From an uncultured Lachnospiraceae bacterium (lineage in GTDB: Bacteria > Bacillota > Clostridia > Lachnospirales > Lachnospiraceae): 57,517 nucleotides of DNA. The position numbers and the translations under genes are program-made. The DNA lies in NCBI GenBank assembly GCA_905199445.1, contig CAJKGK010000024.1:1-57517 (forward strand), written 5' to 3'. The notes under the pieces are model-generated. The model made no database searches. It was not told the DNA's origin and worked only from the letters and a program-made list of their open reading frames with translations. This document shows, piece by piece, positions 33,721-42,457 of the stretch (positions are counted from its first letter, which is position 1; each line of letters opens with the position of its first letter).

Positions 33721-34243
33721 ATCTTCATATAATTGTATATCTGGTGTATCTGCAAATGGACATATCTTTATATAAAAACATCTCTACATATACACATTCA
33801 ATTTATAAATGGGCAGAGGCGTATTGAAAAATACATCAGCCAATGTTAAAAATAAAAATATACATCGAAAATAGTGATGAATAAATATACACAATTAATG
33901 CTGGAAAAAGAAGAAAAACACGCCCAAAAATTGTTAAAAAATTAACATAATAAATTAGAAAAACTAATAAAATGAGCAAGAATTAAAAACAAGGACCGGG
34001 GCTTGCGATTACAATTTATTTGTGTGCAGACAGAATATGGAGACGAAAGTTGTTATAAAAATTTTTTATTAATATATTTCATCTGTTGGGATGAATAAAT
34101 GATAATCAAAATGGATAAAATGAAGGATTTAACTTTAAATCATGCAAAATAAAAAGACAAATCGGATAATTAATTAAATAATGAGAAACTCCCAAAATAA
34201 AAAATTATGTTACAATAAAAGTATTGATAATGGAGGTATGATA
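33721..34243. other. AT-rich intergenic region before the WYL genes
   Basis: No gene, repeat or recognisable RNA. A TACAAT hexamer at 34211-34216 is a possible -10 for the WYL operon. The composition is very AT-rich. Confidence 0.5.
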
Positions 34244-35479
34244 ATGGCATATAATGAATTGGTAAAAAACTTCAATCGTATACGGGATTATATGCGTGAG
34301 TTTTATATTTACGGTTTTAAGAGCCGTGATGAATATACCAAAAAGAGCGCGCGCTCTTATGACGATGAACGCCGCCGTCTGGAAAGTTGGCTGGGGGATT
34401 ATATGAAGTTTCGACAGACGCCGGACGGAAAGAATGTTTTCCTGTCTATTGACAGCCGTGTGTCTCATCACAATCCGCTGTATAAAGCCTTTAAAACAAA
34501 AAGCTTTACGGATGGTGACATTACACTTCATTTTATTTTGATGGATATTCTGACTGTGGCAGATCGTGTATTGTCTATTGGTGAAATCATGGAGCGGGTC
34601 GATGGATATTTATCTGTATTTTCCCGGCCAAGGCTGTTTGATGAGTCTACGGTACGTAAGAAGCTAAGAGAGTATGTAACTGAGGGCCTTGTAGTTACAG
34701 AAAAGCATGGCAGGGCATTATATTATACACGGTCTAAGGATGATTCTGTGTATGATACAGACGTTTTGGATTTTTTTTCAGAAATAGCCCCCTGTGGTGT
34801 GATCGGATCCTACCTTCTGGATAAGCAGGCAGTTCATAAGGCACATTTTGCATTCAAGCATCATTATATTACCAGTGCTATGGATAGTGAGATTGTTTAC
34901 CAGTTGTTTCTGGCGATGAGTGAAAAACGGAGGATCATCATGGAAACGATTAATCGTCATAAGGATCGAATCTTTACGTACTGTGGGGTTCCTATTCGAA
35001 TAATGCTCAGTGTGCAGAGCGGAAGACAGTACCTTATGGCTTACATACCGCAATTTAAACGAATGATGTCCTTTAGAATAGATTATATTATTTCGGTAAA
35101 GCCTGATGAAAAAAGTGATTGCTTTGACCTGCTTCGGGAGAAATTAAATGGTATGCGGCCGCATATGTGGGGCGTCAGTACAAAGGGAAAATCTGGTCAA
35201 CGAATGGAGCATGTTGAGTTTACAGTTCACTATGATGACAATGAACAGCATATTCATCGCCGTTTGGAGCGTGAAAAACGCTGCGGCACGGTGGAGCGGG
35301 TTGATAAAAATACAAGCAGATTTTTTGCGGATGTGTTTGATGCAAGCGAGGTTGTACCCTGGATCAGGACATTTATTTGCCGCATCACGCAGGTGCATTT
35401 TTCTGACGAAAAACTGGAGGCACAATTTAAGAAAGATATTGAGGAAATGTACAGGTTATATAGAGTGGAGGGTGATTGA
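34244..35479 (+). CDS. WYL domain-containing regulator, first copy
   Basis: A 411-residue protein. The N-terminal two-thirds contains a winged-helix-like segment (ESTVRKKLREYVTEGLVV). The C-terminal part is a WYL domain (about residues 225-330: RRIIMETINRHKDRIFTYCG, VQSGRQYLMAYIPQFKRMMSFRIDYI), a ligand-sensing fold common in regulators of defence and DNA/RNA damage genes. ATG 34244 has TGGAGG 7 bases upstream; the longer frame from 34181 lacks a site. It is followed after only 2 bases by a second WYL gene. Confidence 0.85.
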   Translation: MAYNELVKNFNRIRDYMREFYIYGFKSRDEYTKKSARSYDDERRRLESWLGDYMKFRQTPDGKNVFLSIDSRVSHHNPLYKAFKTKSFTDGDITLHFILMDILTVADRVLSIGEIMERVDGYLSVFSRPRLFDESTVRKKLREYVTEGLVVTEKHGRALYYTRSKDDSVYDTDVLDFFSEIAPCGVIGSYLLDKQAVHKAHFAFKHHYITSAMDSEIVYQLFLAMSEKRRIIMETINRHKDRIFTYCGVPIRIMLSVQSGRQYLMAYIPQFKRMMSFRIDYIISVKPDEKSDCFDLLREKLNGMRPHMWGVSTKGKSGQRMEHVEFTVHYDDNEQHIHRRLEREKRCGTVERVDKNTSRFFADVFDASEVVPWIRTFICRITQVHFSDEKLEAQFKKDIEEMYRLYRVEGD

Positions 35480-35481
35480 TA

Positions 35482-36393
35482 ATGATTTTCAGCGAAATAT
35501 ATGGGGTATATTATAATGCTGTTGCTGAGATTTTGAAAGAGGCGGCGAACCACCCGTTACAGGAAAATGAGCTGCGGCAGATTATTAAACGGCATGCTTT
35601 TGAGGAAAGTATTTTGAATATAGAACCAGCGCTGAAGGAAGGGCGATGGCAGCTTTTAAAGGCAGATGGTACAACACCGATTGTGCAGGCCCCTACAATG
35701 CCGCTGACGCGCATTCAGAAGCGATGGCTGAAAGCCATTTCCCTGGATCCGCGAATCCGGCTGTTTCAGGATAAAGTGATTGATTTTCCGGATATAAAGC
35801 CTTTGTTTACAAAAGACGATTATGATGTATTTGATCAGTATGCTGACGGAGATCCGTATGAGGATGCCGATTATATAGCCCGCTTTAGACTGATTCTGGA
35901 TGCTATAAAAAATCGGTATCCGCTTGATATAGAGATGGAAAGCGGGAAGGGAAAGGCGATCAGCCTGCGGTTATTGCCGGAATATCTTGAATATTCGGAA
36001 AAGGATGATAAATTTCGGCTGATCGGTTCCGACGGATGGTTAGGCGGCACTGTGAATTTAGGGCGGATAATTTCCTGCAAACGATGTGAAAACAACGGCG
36101 ATGTGTCAATAGCATCAAAGCTAACGGCCGCACGGCAGACCGTTACTTTTGAATTGGTTGATCAGAGAAATGCACTGGAGCGGGTGCTCCTCCATTTTGC
36201 CCATTTTGAAAAGCAGGCCAAACGGCTGGATTCGGACCGCTACAGGGTTACCGTAAAATATGAAAAAGACGATGAAACGGAAATGGTCATTCGAATTTTG
36301 TCCTTTGGGCCAATGGTAAAGGTTGTTGCACCGGTTCACTTTATAAATCTGATTAAGGAAAGGCTGATTAGTCAAAAAAGTTGGGGACAATAA
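35482..36393 (+). CDS. WYL domain-containing protein, second copy
   Basis: A 303-residue protein with the same overall plan as its neighbour but clearly diverged. A mainly helical N-terminus includes LTRIQKRWLKAISLDPRIRL, and the WYL-type C-terminus includes LEYSEKDDKFRLIGSDGWLG and LGRIISCKRC. ATG 35482 follows GAGGG and lies 2 bases after the first WYL stop, so the two are translated together and probably form a heteromeric regulator (inference). A UUCG-capped terminator begins within its stop codon. Confidence 0.8.
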   Translation: MIFSEIYGVYYNAVAEILKEAANHPLQENELRQIIKRHAFEESILNIEPALKEGRWQLLKADGTTPIVQAPTMPLTRIQKRWLKAISLDPRIRLFQDKVIDFPDIKPLFTKDDYDVFDQYADGDPYEDADYIARFRLILDAIKNRYPLDIEMESGKGKAISLRLLPEYLEYSEKDDKFRLIGSDGWLGGTVNLGRIISCKRCENNGDVSIASKLTAARQTVTFELVDQRNALERVLLHFAHFEKQAKRLDSDRYRVTVKYEKDDETEMVIRILSFGPMVKVVAPVHFINLIKERLISQKSWGQ

Positions 36394-36412
36394 GTTGTTC
36401 GCAACTTTTTTT
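36392..36412 (+). terminator. terminator after the WYL pair, UUCG tetraloop
   Basis: AAGTTG-TTCG-CAACTT followed by a T-run. It starts inside the second WYL stop codon and would separate the WYL mRNA from the DUF2828 gene. Confidence 0.85.
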
Positions 36413-36450
36413 CCATGATAAACGGATATAAGCTGTGTAGAATAGCATTA

Positions 36451-36610
36451 AAAGCACCAACAGCAATTTTTTCGGAGGCATATGGTATATTTGTTTGATA
36501 AAGGTGCTTTGTATAATAAAGGCGCATACAGCAATTTATTTTTTGAATAACAGGTTATATTAAAGCTGACGGATATTCATCCGTTATAAAAATTTGCGCC
36601 TTGTTTTTAG
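36451..36610 (+). ncRNA. structured intergenic region, possible small RNA, before DUF2828
   Basis: Two nested folds are visible. AAAGCACC (36451-36458) pairs with GGTGCTTT (36503-36510). AAGGCGCA (36519-36526) pairs with TGCGCCTT (36595-36602), the latter followed by GTTTTTAG. A TATAAT at 36512-36517 sits directly before the second fold, with an internal hairpin ACGGAT/ATCCGT. It looks like an ~85-nt RNA with its own -10 and end, or a leader controlling DUF2828. No Y-RNA consensus was recognised, so identity is unproven. Confidence 0.35.
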
Positions 36611-36634
36611 ATGACTGCACAGGAGGAGAGAAAG

Positions 36635-38134
36635 ATGCTGGAATATATAAAAAAAGAGGCAAACATGACACAGACTGAAAATGGTGCTGTTACATATGAG
36701 TCAACGGGCTCGGACTGCCTGAATCTGTTTGCGACAGCAGGGGCGCTCCGTCATGCGTGCAGGGAAGAAATTATTGCCCGGTTTGTGCGTGCTTATACAG
36801 AAAATCCGGATATTGCGATGAAGATTTTGTTTTTTGCAAGAGATATCAGAGGCGGACTGGGAGAACGAAGTGTATTCCGTACAATTTTTGCCTGGTTGGC
36901 TGAAAATGAACCGGCATCAGTAAAGAAAAATATAGAACATGTTGCCGAATATGGCCGTTATGATGATTTGCTTGTACTTTTAGATACAGCCTGTGAAAAA
37001 GAAATGCTGGCGTATTTAAAAGGCCAGTTTGAAGCAGATCTGACGGCAATGAAGCGGGGAGAAGCTGTTTCTTTGCTTGGAAAGTGGCTGCCATCTGTAA
37101 ATGCTTCCAATGAACAAACCAAACGGAATGCCAAAAAGATCGCAAAAGCATTTGGAATGAATGATGCTTCATATAGAAAAGCTGTCACTGCCCTTCGTGC
37201 AAGCATCCGGATCATTGAGAATCATCTGCGTATGAAGGATTATACTTTTGATTACGCAAAGCAGCCTTCCAGGGCCATGTTTAAATACAAGTCAGCCTTC
37301 TTAAGGCACGATGGCGAAAGATATAAAGAATTTTTGTCAAAGGTTTCCAGAGGTGAGGCCGTGCTTCATGGGGATAATATTTCACCATATGAATTGGTGG
37401 AGCCCTATTTAACTACAGATTTTTTTGACTGGGATGGAGAGTGCTTCATGAAGAAGATTTCTGAGGAGGAAAAACAGGTTTTGAATGCGACCTGGGACAG
37501 CCTTCCGGATTTTGGAGGAAATGACAATGCGATCGCTGTTATTGACACTTCTGCTTCGATGTATGACGGTGATATGGCACGGCCTGTGCCTGCGGCTGTT
37601 GCTTTGTCTTTGGGACTGTATTTTGCAGAACACAATACCGGAAAATTTACTAATTGTTTTATAGAGTTTTCTAAGCGGCCGCAGTTGATTGAAATAAAAG
37701 GGGAGACCTTTGCAGACCGATTACGTTATGTATCTACGTTTGATGAGGTGGCAAATACTAATCTGGAAGCAGTATTTGATCTGGTTTTGGCAGCTGCATT
37801 GGACGGAAATGTTTCTCAGGAAGAACTGCCGGATAAACTTATTATTATTTCTGATATGGAGTTTGACTGTTGCGTAAGAAATGCATCGGCGGTTAATTTT
37901 CAGAATGCAAAAGACCGGTTTGAGGCTGCCGGTTATAAACTTCCGGAAATCATTTTCTGGAATGTGGCAAGCCGCAACAGGCAGCAGCCTGTGACGATGA
38001 ATGAACAGGGGGTAGTATTGGTATCCGGTGTAACTCCACGAATCTTTGCGATGGTGGCTGGAGAGAATTTATCTCCATATACATGTATGATGGAAATTCT
38101 TAATAATGAACGCTACGTGTCTATCACCGCGTAG
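36635..38134 (+). CDS. DUF2828 protein, TROVE-like domain plus vWA domain
   Basis: A 499-residue protein. The N-terminal half is an alpha-helical repeat region related to the RNA-binding TROVE module of Ro60 (MKILFFARDIRGGLGERSVF). The C-terminal half is a von Willebrand A domain with an intact MIDAS, DTSASM at residues 304-309, and IISDMEFD further on. Ro60-type proteins bind misfolded and Y RNAs. ATG 36635 with GGAGGAGAG is preferred to ATG 36611. It stands directly downstream of two WYL genes, which may regulate it. The exact role is unknown. Confidence 0.82.
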   Translation: MLEYIKKEANMTQTENGAVTYESTGSDCLNLFATAGALRHACREEIIARFVRAYTENPDIAMKILFFARDIRGGLGERSVFRTIFAWLAENEPASVKKNIEHVAEYGRYDDLLVLLDTACEKEMLAYLKGQFEADLTAMKRGEAVSLLGKWLPSVNASNEQTKRNAKKIAKAFGMNDASYRKAVTALRASIRIIENHLRMKDYTFDYAKQPSRAMFKYKSAFLRHDGERYKEFLSKVSRGEAVLHGDNISPYELVEPYLTTDFFDWDGECFMKKISEEEKQVLNATWDSLPDFGGNDNAIAVIDTSASMYDGDMARPVPAAVALSLGLYFAEHNTGKFTNCFIEFSKRPQLIEIKGETFADRLRYVSTFDEVANTNLEAVFDLVLAAALDGNVSQEELPDKLIIISDMEFDCCVRNASAVNFQNAKDRFEAAGYKLPEIIFWNVASRNRQQPVTMNEQGVVLVSGVTPRIFAMVAGENLSPYTCMMEILNNERYVSITA

Positions 38135-38163
38135 CATTTTCAGATTTTTATTTGTGATCTATC

Positions 38164-38236
38164 AAAATGAGACACTTCCATAAACCCCAGGATTGATTTT
38201 CAAAAGATGGGGCTTTATATGGAAGTGTCTCATTTT
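38164..38236. repeat. 73-bp inverted repeat, probable bidirectional terminator
   Basis: A perfect 18-bp repeat, AAAATGAGACACTTCCAT at 38164-38181 and its complement at 38219-38236, with an inner CCCC/GGGG pair (38185-38188/38209-38212). It lies between DUF2828 (+) and DUF2871 (-) and so could end both transcripts. The long exact arms are also typical of small mobile palindromes. Confidence 0.6.
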
Positions 38237-38311
38237 ATTTATATATTGGCAGCATAGCTTGTCTGTATATTATGGTATAGATTATGCAGTGAAATATTGC
38301 GTTGGTATAGA

Positions 38312-38725
38312 TTATGCTGAAATACTGCGTTTAATTTGGATCAACAGCAGGATCAGACTGACCCCCAGCAGTATATGGCCAATTCCGGCTATCCCGGCTA
38401 TTGCCGCATTCATACCAGAGGAAAGCGCGGTACCAAGTACTTGGATTATGCCCCGCACGACAAACATTACAGCGGTCAGGTTCAGTCCAATGTGATAGAC
38501 AGCCAGGATCCGTCCGGTCTTTGCGTTGGTAAAGGCAAAGTTTTTTTCCAACAGGATCAGCAGGAGGAAAAATATCATACCCAGAAGAAAGTAATGGGTA
38601 TGCACGACGCCAAGGGCAGTTTTTCCGGTAAAACCGTTAAATTTAGTAAATTCCCGATAAAATACACCGCCTACCATTGCAAGGATGGCATATAACAAGG
38701 ATATATTCATGTATCGTTTCATCAT
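38312..38725 (-). CDS. DUF2871 family membrane protein
   Basis: A 137-residue integral membrane protein with four hydrophobic segments. The conserved region is GGVFYREFTKFNGFTG, followed by LGVVHTHYFLLGMIFF, which carries a His pair typical of this family. Its function is unknown. The ATG at 38725 has AAGGAGAACCAG ahead; the open frame extends upstream to 38782 without a site. It is divergent from the MarR gene, whose promoter region it may share. Confidence 0.82.
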   Translation of the reverse strand: MMKRYMNISLLYAILAMVGGVFYREFTKFNGFTGKTALGVVHTHYFLLGMIFFLLLILLEKNFAFTNAKTGRILAVYHIGLNLTAVMFVVRGIIQVLGTALSSGMNAAIAGIAGIGHILLGVSLILLLIQIKRSISA

Positions 38726-38911
38726 CTGGTTCTCCTTTATTCTTATTTTTATTTTGAACTTTGGCATCTGTATGCCATTCATCGATCATTCAGTTCATCC
38801 AAGATTAATCCTCTCAAAATACAGCATATAGTGGGCCCTTTGTATTGTCAAGAAAAATTAAAAGATTTTCCGGATCCTGGTTTGAGGCGGAAATGGCGTC
38901 TTATTTTTTTC

Positions 38912-38970
38912 TTGACTTTAAGTACGAAATCATACTATAATGTGTTTCGTTGCAAATACGAAATCGTACT
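38912..38970 (+). promoter_or_regulatory. marR promoter with two operator dyads
   Basis: Promoter TTGACT (38912-38917), 18-base spacer, TATAAT (38936-38941). Two 16-bp imperfect palindromes of the form AGTACG-AAAT-CGTACT occur: AGTACGAAATCATACT at 38921-38936, between the -35 and -10, and AATACGAAATCGTACT at 38955-38970, just before the ribosome site. Their positions would let the MarR protein block its own transcription. Confidence 0.7.
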
Positions 38971-38981
38971 CGGAGGTGTTT

Positions 38982-39434
38982 ATGGATTTTATACAGGTTA
39001 ATGAATTGCGAACTTTTAACCGAATTTACAGAGAAATTGATGATTTATATCATGAAATTGCGTTAAAGCTGGGGATTTCTGACAGCGCTTTCCTTATCTT
39101 TTATACGATTGTGGAATGCGGAGGCGGATGTTTGCAGATTGACATCGCTAATCGTTATTCAATCAGTAAGCAGACGATTAGTTCTGCCGTACGGAAATTG
39201 GAGGCCCAGGGCTTTATTGTGTTAAAAAAGGGCCATGGCCGTGACAGGCACATTTGTCTGACCGAAGATGGAACCCGATTTGTGAATGAGCGGATGATTC
39301 CTGTAATGCAGGCTGAAAACAGTGTATTTTCTGAAATGACGCCGGAGGAAGTTAAAGAACTTCTTGATCTGTCCAGAAAATATGAAGTGATTCTAAGGAA
39401 AAAATTCAATGAATTGGTTTCGAAATTGATATAA
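38982..39434 (+). CDS. MarR-family transcriptional regulator
   Basis: A 150-residue winged-helix repressor. The recognition region is NRYSISKQTISSAVRKLEAQ, with the wing KGHGRDRHICLTEDG. ATG 38982 is used because CGGAGG precedes it; the frame opening at 38940 would overlap the operator. It is followed after 12 bases by a MATE transporter gene, so it most likely controls that efflux pump and itself. Confidence 0.9.
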   Translation: MDFIQVNELRTFNRIYREIDDLYHEIALKLGISDSAFLIFYTIVECGGGCLQIDIANRYSISKQTISSAVRKLEAQGFIVLKKGHGRDRHICLTEDGTRFVNERMIPVMQAENSVFSEMTPEEVKELLDLSRKYEVILRKKFNELVSKLI

Positions 39435-39446
39435 GGGGATGACACT

Positions 39447-40778
39447 ATGAAAATACAGTTATCAGATCACTTTACTTATCGGAGATTGCTTCAATTTACG
39501 GTGTCTCCGATATTAATGATGGTTTGTACCTCGTTGTACAGCATTATCGATGGGTTTTTTGTTTCTAATTTTGTGGGAAAGACGGCTTTTGCGGCGGTTA
39601 ATCTTTATATGCCGCTGATGATGGGACTGGGCGCTTTTGGATTTATGGTTGGTGCCGGGGGTTCGGCAATTATTTCAAGTGCATACGGAGCTGGGAAGCA
39701 GAAATTGGCGAATCGCTATTTCTCTATGCTGATTTATCTTACCATTGGTTTTGGCGTTATTGTCTCGATTTTTGGCTTTATTTTTATGCGGCCCATATCG
39801 GTTTGGCTTGGTGCCACAGGAGCGTTAATTGATTACTGCGTTGTTTACGGAAGGATTTTACTTATTTCCCAGACTGTGTTTATGCTTCAGAATGTTTTTC
39901 AAAATTTTCTGATTGCAGCGGAGAAACCGTCATTGAGCCTGAAAATATCAGTGGCAGCCGGAGTGACCAATGCGGTGTTGGACTTTTTATTTATTGTGGT
40001 ATTTTCCTGGGGAATCGCAGGTGCGGCTGCGGCCACGGCCATTGGTCAGTTTGTGGGCGGTATTATCCCACTTGTGTACTTTGCGCGAAAGAATGACAGC
40101 TGGCTGCGCCTCGGGGCAACACAGTTTTATCCCCGCATTTTGCTTAAAACATGTACCAATGGTTCCTCGGAGCTGATGACCAATATTTCTTCCTCTATCG
40201 TTACCATTCTTTATAATATTCAGTTGATGAATCTGGCCGGTGAGGATGGTGTGGCCGCGTATGGGGTGATCATGTATGTAAACTTTATTTTTATTGCTAT
40301 TTTTATCGGATATTCTATCGGCAGTGCACCGATTATAAGTTACCATTACGGCGCAGCAAATCATAGTGAGCTGAAAAATCTGTTTCGCAAAAGTTTGATT
40401 TTAAATACTGTGGCAGGTGTTGTTCTGACAGCGGCAGCCGAATTGTCGGCTGTACCACTGACAAAGATTTTTGTCAGTTATGATCAGACACTGTTTGATC
40501 TCACATTGAGAGGCTTTTACCTGTATTCACTGATGTTCCTTGTCTGTGGTGTGAACATGTGGGGATCTGCTTTCTTTACGGCACTGAATAATGGTCTTGT
40601 TTCAGCTTTGATTTCATTTTTGAGGACATTGGTTTTCCAGGTTGGTGCTGTTTTAATTCTGCCTGTTTTTATGGGGATTGATGGTATATGGCTGTCAGTC
40701 GTGGCTGCAGAAGTACTGGCTTTATTCGTGACGGTTCTATTTTTTATTTTGAAGCGGAAGCAGTATCATTATGCGTGA
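39447..40778 (+). CDS. MATE-family multidrug/cation antiporter, first copy
   Basis: A 443-residue polytopic transporter with about twelve hydrophobic segments, the MATE fold in two halves (YSIIDGFFVSNFVGKTAFAA early and the similar GAGGSAIISSAYGAG region). It exports drugs or metabolites against Na+ or H+. It is co-transcribed with marR, 12 bases apart. Its end overlaps the end of the convergent second MATE gene by 10 bases. Confidence 0.92.
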   Translation: MKIQLSDHFTYRRLLQFTVSPILMMVCTSLYSIIDGFFVSNFVGKTAFAAVNLYMPLMMGLGAFGFMVGAGGSAIISSAYGAGKQKLANRYFSMLIYLTIGFGVIVSIFGFIFMRPISVWLGATGALIDYCVVYGRILLISQTVFMLQNVFQNFLIAAEKPSLSLKISVAAGVTNAVLDFLFIVVFSWGIAGAAAATAIGQFVGGIIPLVYFARKNDSWLRLGATQFYPRILLKTCTNGSSELMTNISSSIVTILYNIQLMNLAGEDGVAAYGVIMYVNFIFIAIFIGYSIGSAPIISYHYGAANHSELKNLFRKSLILNTVAGVVLTAAAELSAVPLTKIFVSYDQTLFDLTLRGFYLYSLMFLVCGVNMWGSAFFTALNNGLVSALISFLRTLVFQVGAVLILPVFMGIDGIWLSVVAAEVLALFVTVLFFILKRKQYHYA

Positions 40779-42193
40779 TTTTTCAGTCCGGACAACCTGT
40801 GGTTAAAGACATTTCTGATAAAAATAACAGCAACAACCAGGCCAATGGCCTCGGCTGCAGGGAAGGCCGTCCAGATGAATGTCTGTGACTGGGGGAGCTG
40901 TGTCAGAATCCATGTCAGAGGCAGGGGAACAATAATCAGTCTGATCAAAGACAGAATCAGTGATTTAATGCCGCAGCCCAAGGCCTGGAAGACGCCCTGG
41001 AAAATAATGTTGGCGCCTGCAAAAAGGTAGCCCAGTGTGACAATGTGTATGGCGCGTATGCATAAGGTCATCGCTTCCGGCGAAAGGGCAAACATGCTGC
41101 ATATCGGAGCTGCAAAAAGCTGGAGAAATACGGCGCCTGTGAACATTAATATCAGCGTATAAGTCATGCCGTATTTAAGGCCTTGAGTTATCCGTTTTAA
41201 ATCACCTTTTCCGTAATTAAAGGCAACTACAGGTATGACAGCATTATTCATACCAAAGGCGGCGAAAAAGACAAACTGCTGTATTTTATAGTATATACCG
41301 AAAGCGGTGACGGCGGCTTCGCAGACGAATCCGAAAATAATGTTGATTCCATAGGACATGACGGACATGAGAACCTGCATTAAAATTGCAGGGGCACCGA
41401 CACGATAAATATTGATAATAGTCTGAGCGCACGGCTTAAGGTAACGGAGGCTGCCGTTAATTTCATGATTCCAGGCATAGTGGAACCATGCATCCAGAAT
41501 CAGGGTCAGGATCTGCCCTGCGATGGTTGCATAGGCCGCACCGGCAATTCCCAGTGCCGGGAATCCAAAGCAGCCAAAAATCAGTATGGGATCCAGGATA
41601 ATATTTGTCAGTGCACCTGCCAGCTGGGCAATGGTAGATAAAGTTGTTTTTCCTGTACTTTGCAGCAGTTTTTCATAGATCATGGCGATAATTGTACCAA
41701 AGGAAAAAATAGTGCATATAGACAGGTAGGTTGTTCCAAGTTCAATGATCAGTTCATTTGATGTCTGAGTCTGTAAAAACTGGCGTACACCGAAAAGACC
41801 GAACAAAAGGAATAAAATATATGTACACAGGCTGGTAAAAATCGCATTTCCGGCAACCTTATTTGCCTGTTCATGCTTTCCGGCACCAAGGAGTGCAGAC
41901 AAAAGGGCATTGGCGCCAACGCCGGTCCCAACACTTAGGGCAATAATAAGAACCTGAACAGGGAAGGCCAGTGTTAATGCATTGATGGCATAGTCACCGA
42001 TATTGGAAATTTGGTCTGAGGTCATATTGCTGATAAAATAGCTGTCTACAATGTTATAAAATGCCTGAATGACCATTGAAATAATCATGGGTGTTCCCAT
42101 TTTCAGCAGCAGACGGGACATTGGCGCTGTTCCCATTTTGTTTTGTGATATATTTTGTTCTGCAACGTTTTGTGGAGTAATGCTTTTGGACAT
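40769..42193 (-). CDS. MATE-family multidrug/cation antiporter, second copy
   Basis: A 474-residue MATE transporter with about twelve membrane segments (ISMVIQAFYNIVDSYFISN, GTGVGANALLSALLGAGKHE) and a short polar N-terminal extension. It is divergent in sequence from its convergent neighbour, so not a recent duplicate. GAAGG precedes the ATG. A 265-base leader with a terminator-like fold lies upstream, suggesting controlled elongation into the gene. Confidence 0.92.
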   Translation of the reverse strand: MSKSITPQNVAEQNISQNKMGTAPMSRLLLKMGTPMIISMVIQAFYNIVDSYFISNMTSDQISNIGDYAINALTLAFPVQVLIIALSVGTGVGANALLSALLGAGKHEQANKVAGNAIFTSLCTYILFLLFGLFGVRQFLQTQTSNELIIELGTTYLSICTIFSFGTIIAMIYEKLLQSTGKTTLSTIAQLAGALTNIILDPILIFGCFGFPALGIAGAAYATIAGQILTLILDAWFHYAWNHEINGSLRYLKPCAQTIINIYRVGAPAILMQVLMSVMSYGINIIFGFVCEAAVTAFGIYYKIQQFVFFAAFGMNNAVIPVVAFNYGKGDLKRITQGLKYGMTYTLILMFTGAVFLQLFAAPICSMFALSPEAMTLCIRAIHIVTLGYLFAGANIIFQGVFQALGCGIKSLILSLIRLIIVPLPLTWILTQLPQSQTFIWTAFPAAEAIGLVVAVIFIRNVFNHRLSGLKNHA

Positions 42194-42457
42194 GACATAC
42201 CTTCTTTCATTTTGTTATTTTAGCAGGCTGGCCGTTAGATGGCTGCCTTTTATGCTGTCGGTCACCTGATGGCCTTTTTTTTCGGGAAAAATGCGCATAA
42301 AAAAGCACAAATCCCTGGATCTGTATATGCTTTACTGGTATCCAGTAAGGCGTATGCAGATCATCATGGACTTGTGCTTTTGTGTACCGACAAAGCAGTG
42401 ACATGAATGGTTCATACGGATCAGATATATATTCTGAATTTTTGCACTGCAAGTCAC
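42194..42457 (-). promoter_or_regulatory. MATE leader with terminator and small overlapping ORFs
   Basis: After the promoter the transcript folds into a large hairpin. GATCTG...GG at 42318-42338 pairs without interruption with 42342-42362 (21 bp, several G-U), and an outer stem AAAAGCACAA/TTGTGCTTTT (42301-42310/42372-42381) ends in six U (42304-42299). Two leader ORFs overlap it. MNHSCHCFVGTQKHKS... (27 codons, 42415-42332) stops inside the hairpin arm. A 65-codon frame from 42404 (MSLLCRYTKAQVHDD) runs through it to 42207. Ribosome stalling could melt the terminator (inference). Confidence 0.5.

Noticed and set aside
33609..34243. Integrative-element attachment at tRNA-Arg
   Set aside because: No repeat of the tRNA 3' end and no integrase gene nearby.
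36413..36634. Definite Y RNA for the TROVE-like protein
   Set aside because: The fold is suggestive, but none of the known Ro-binding sequence elements is recognised, so only a generic structured RNA is claimed.
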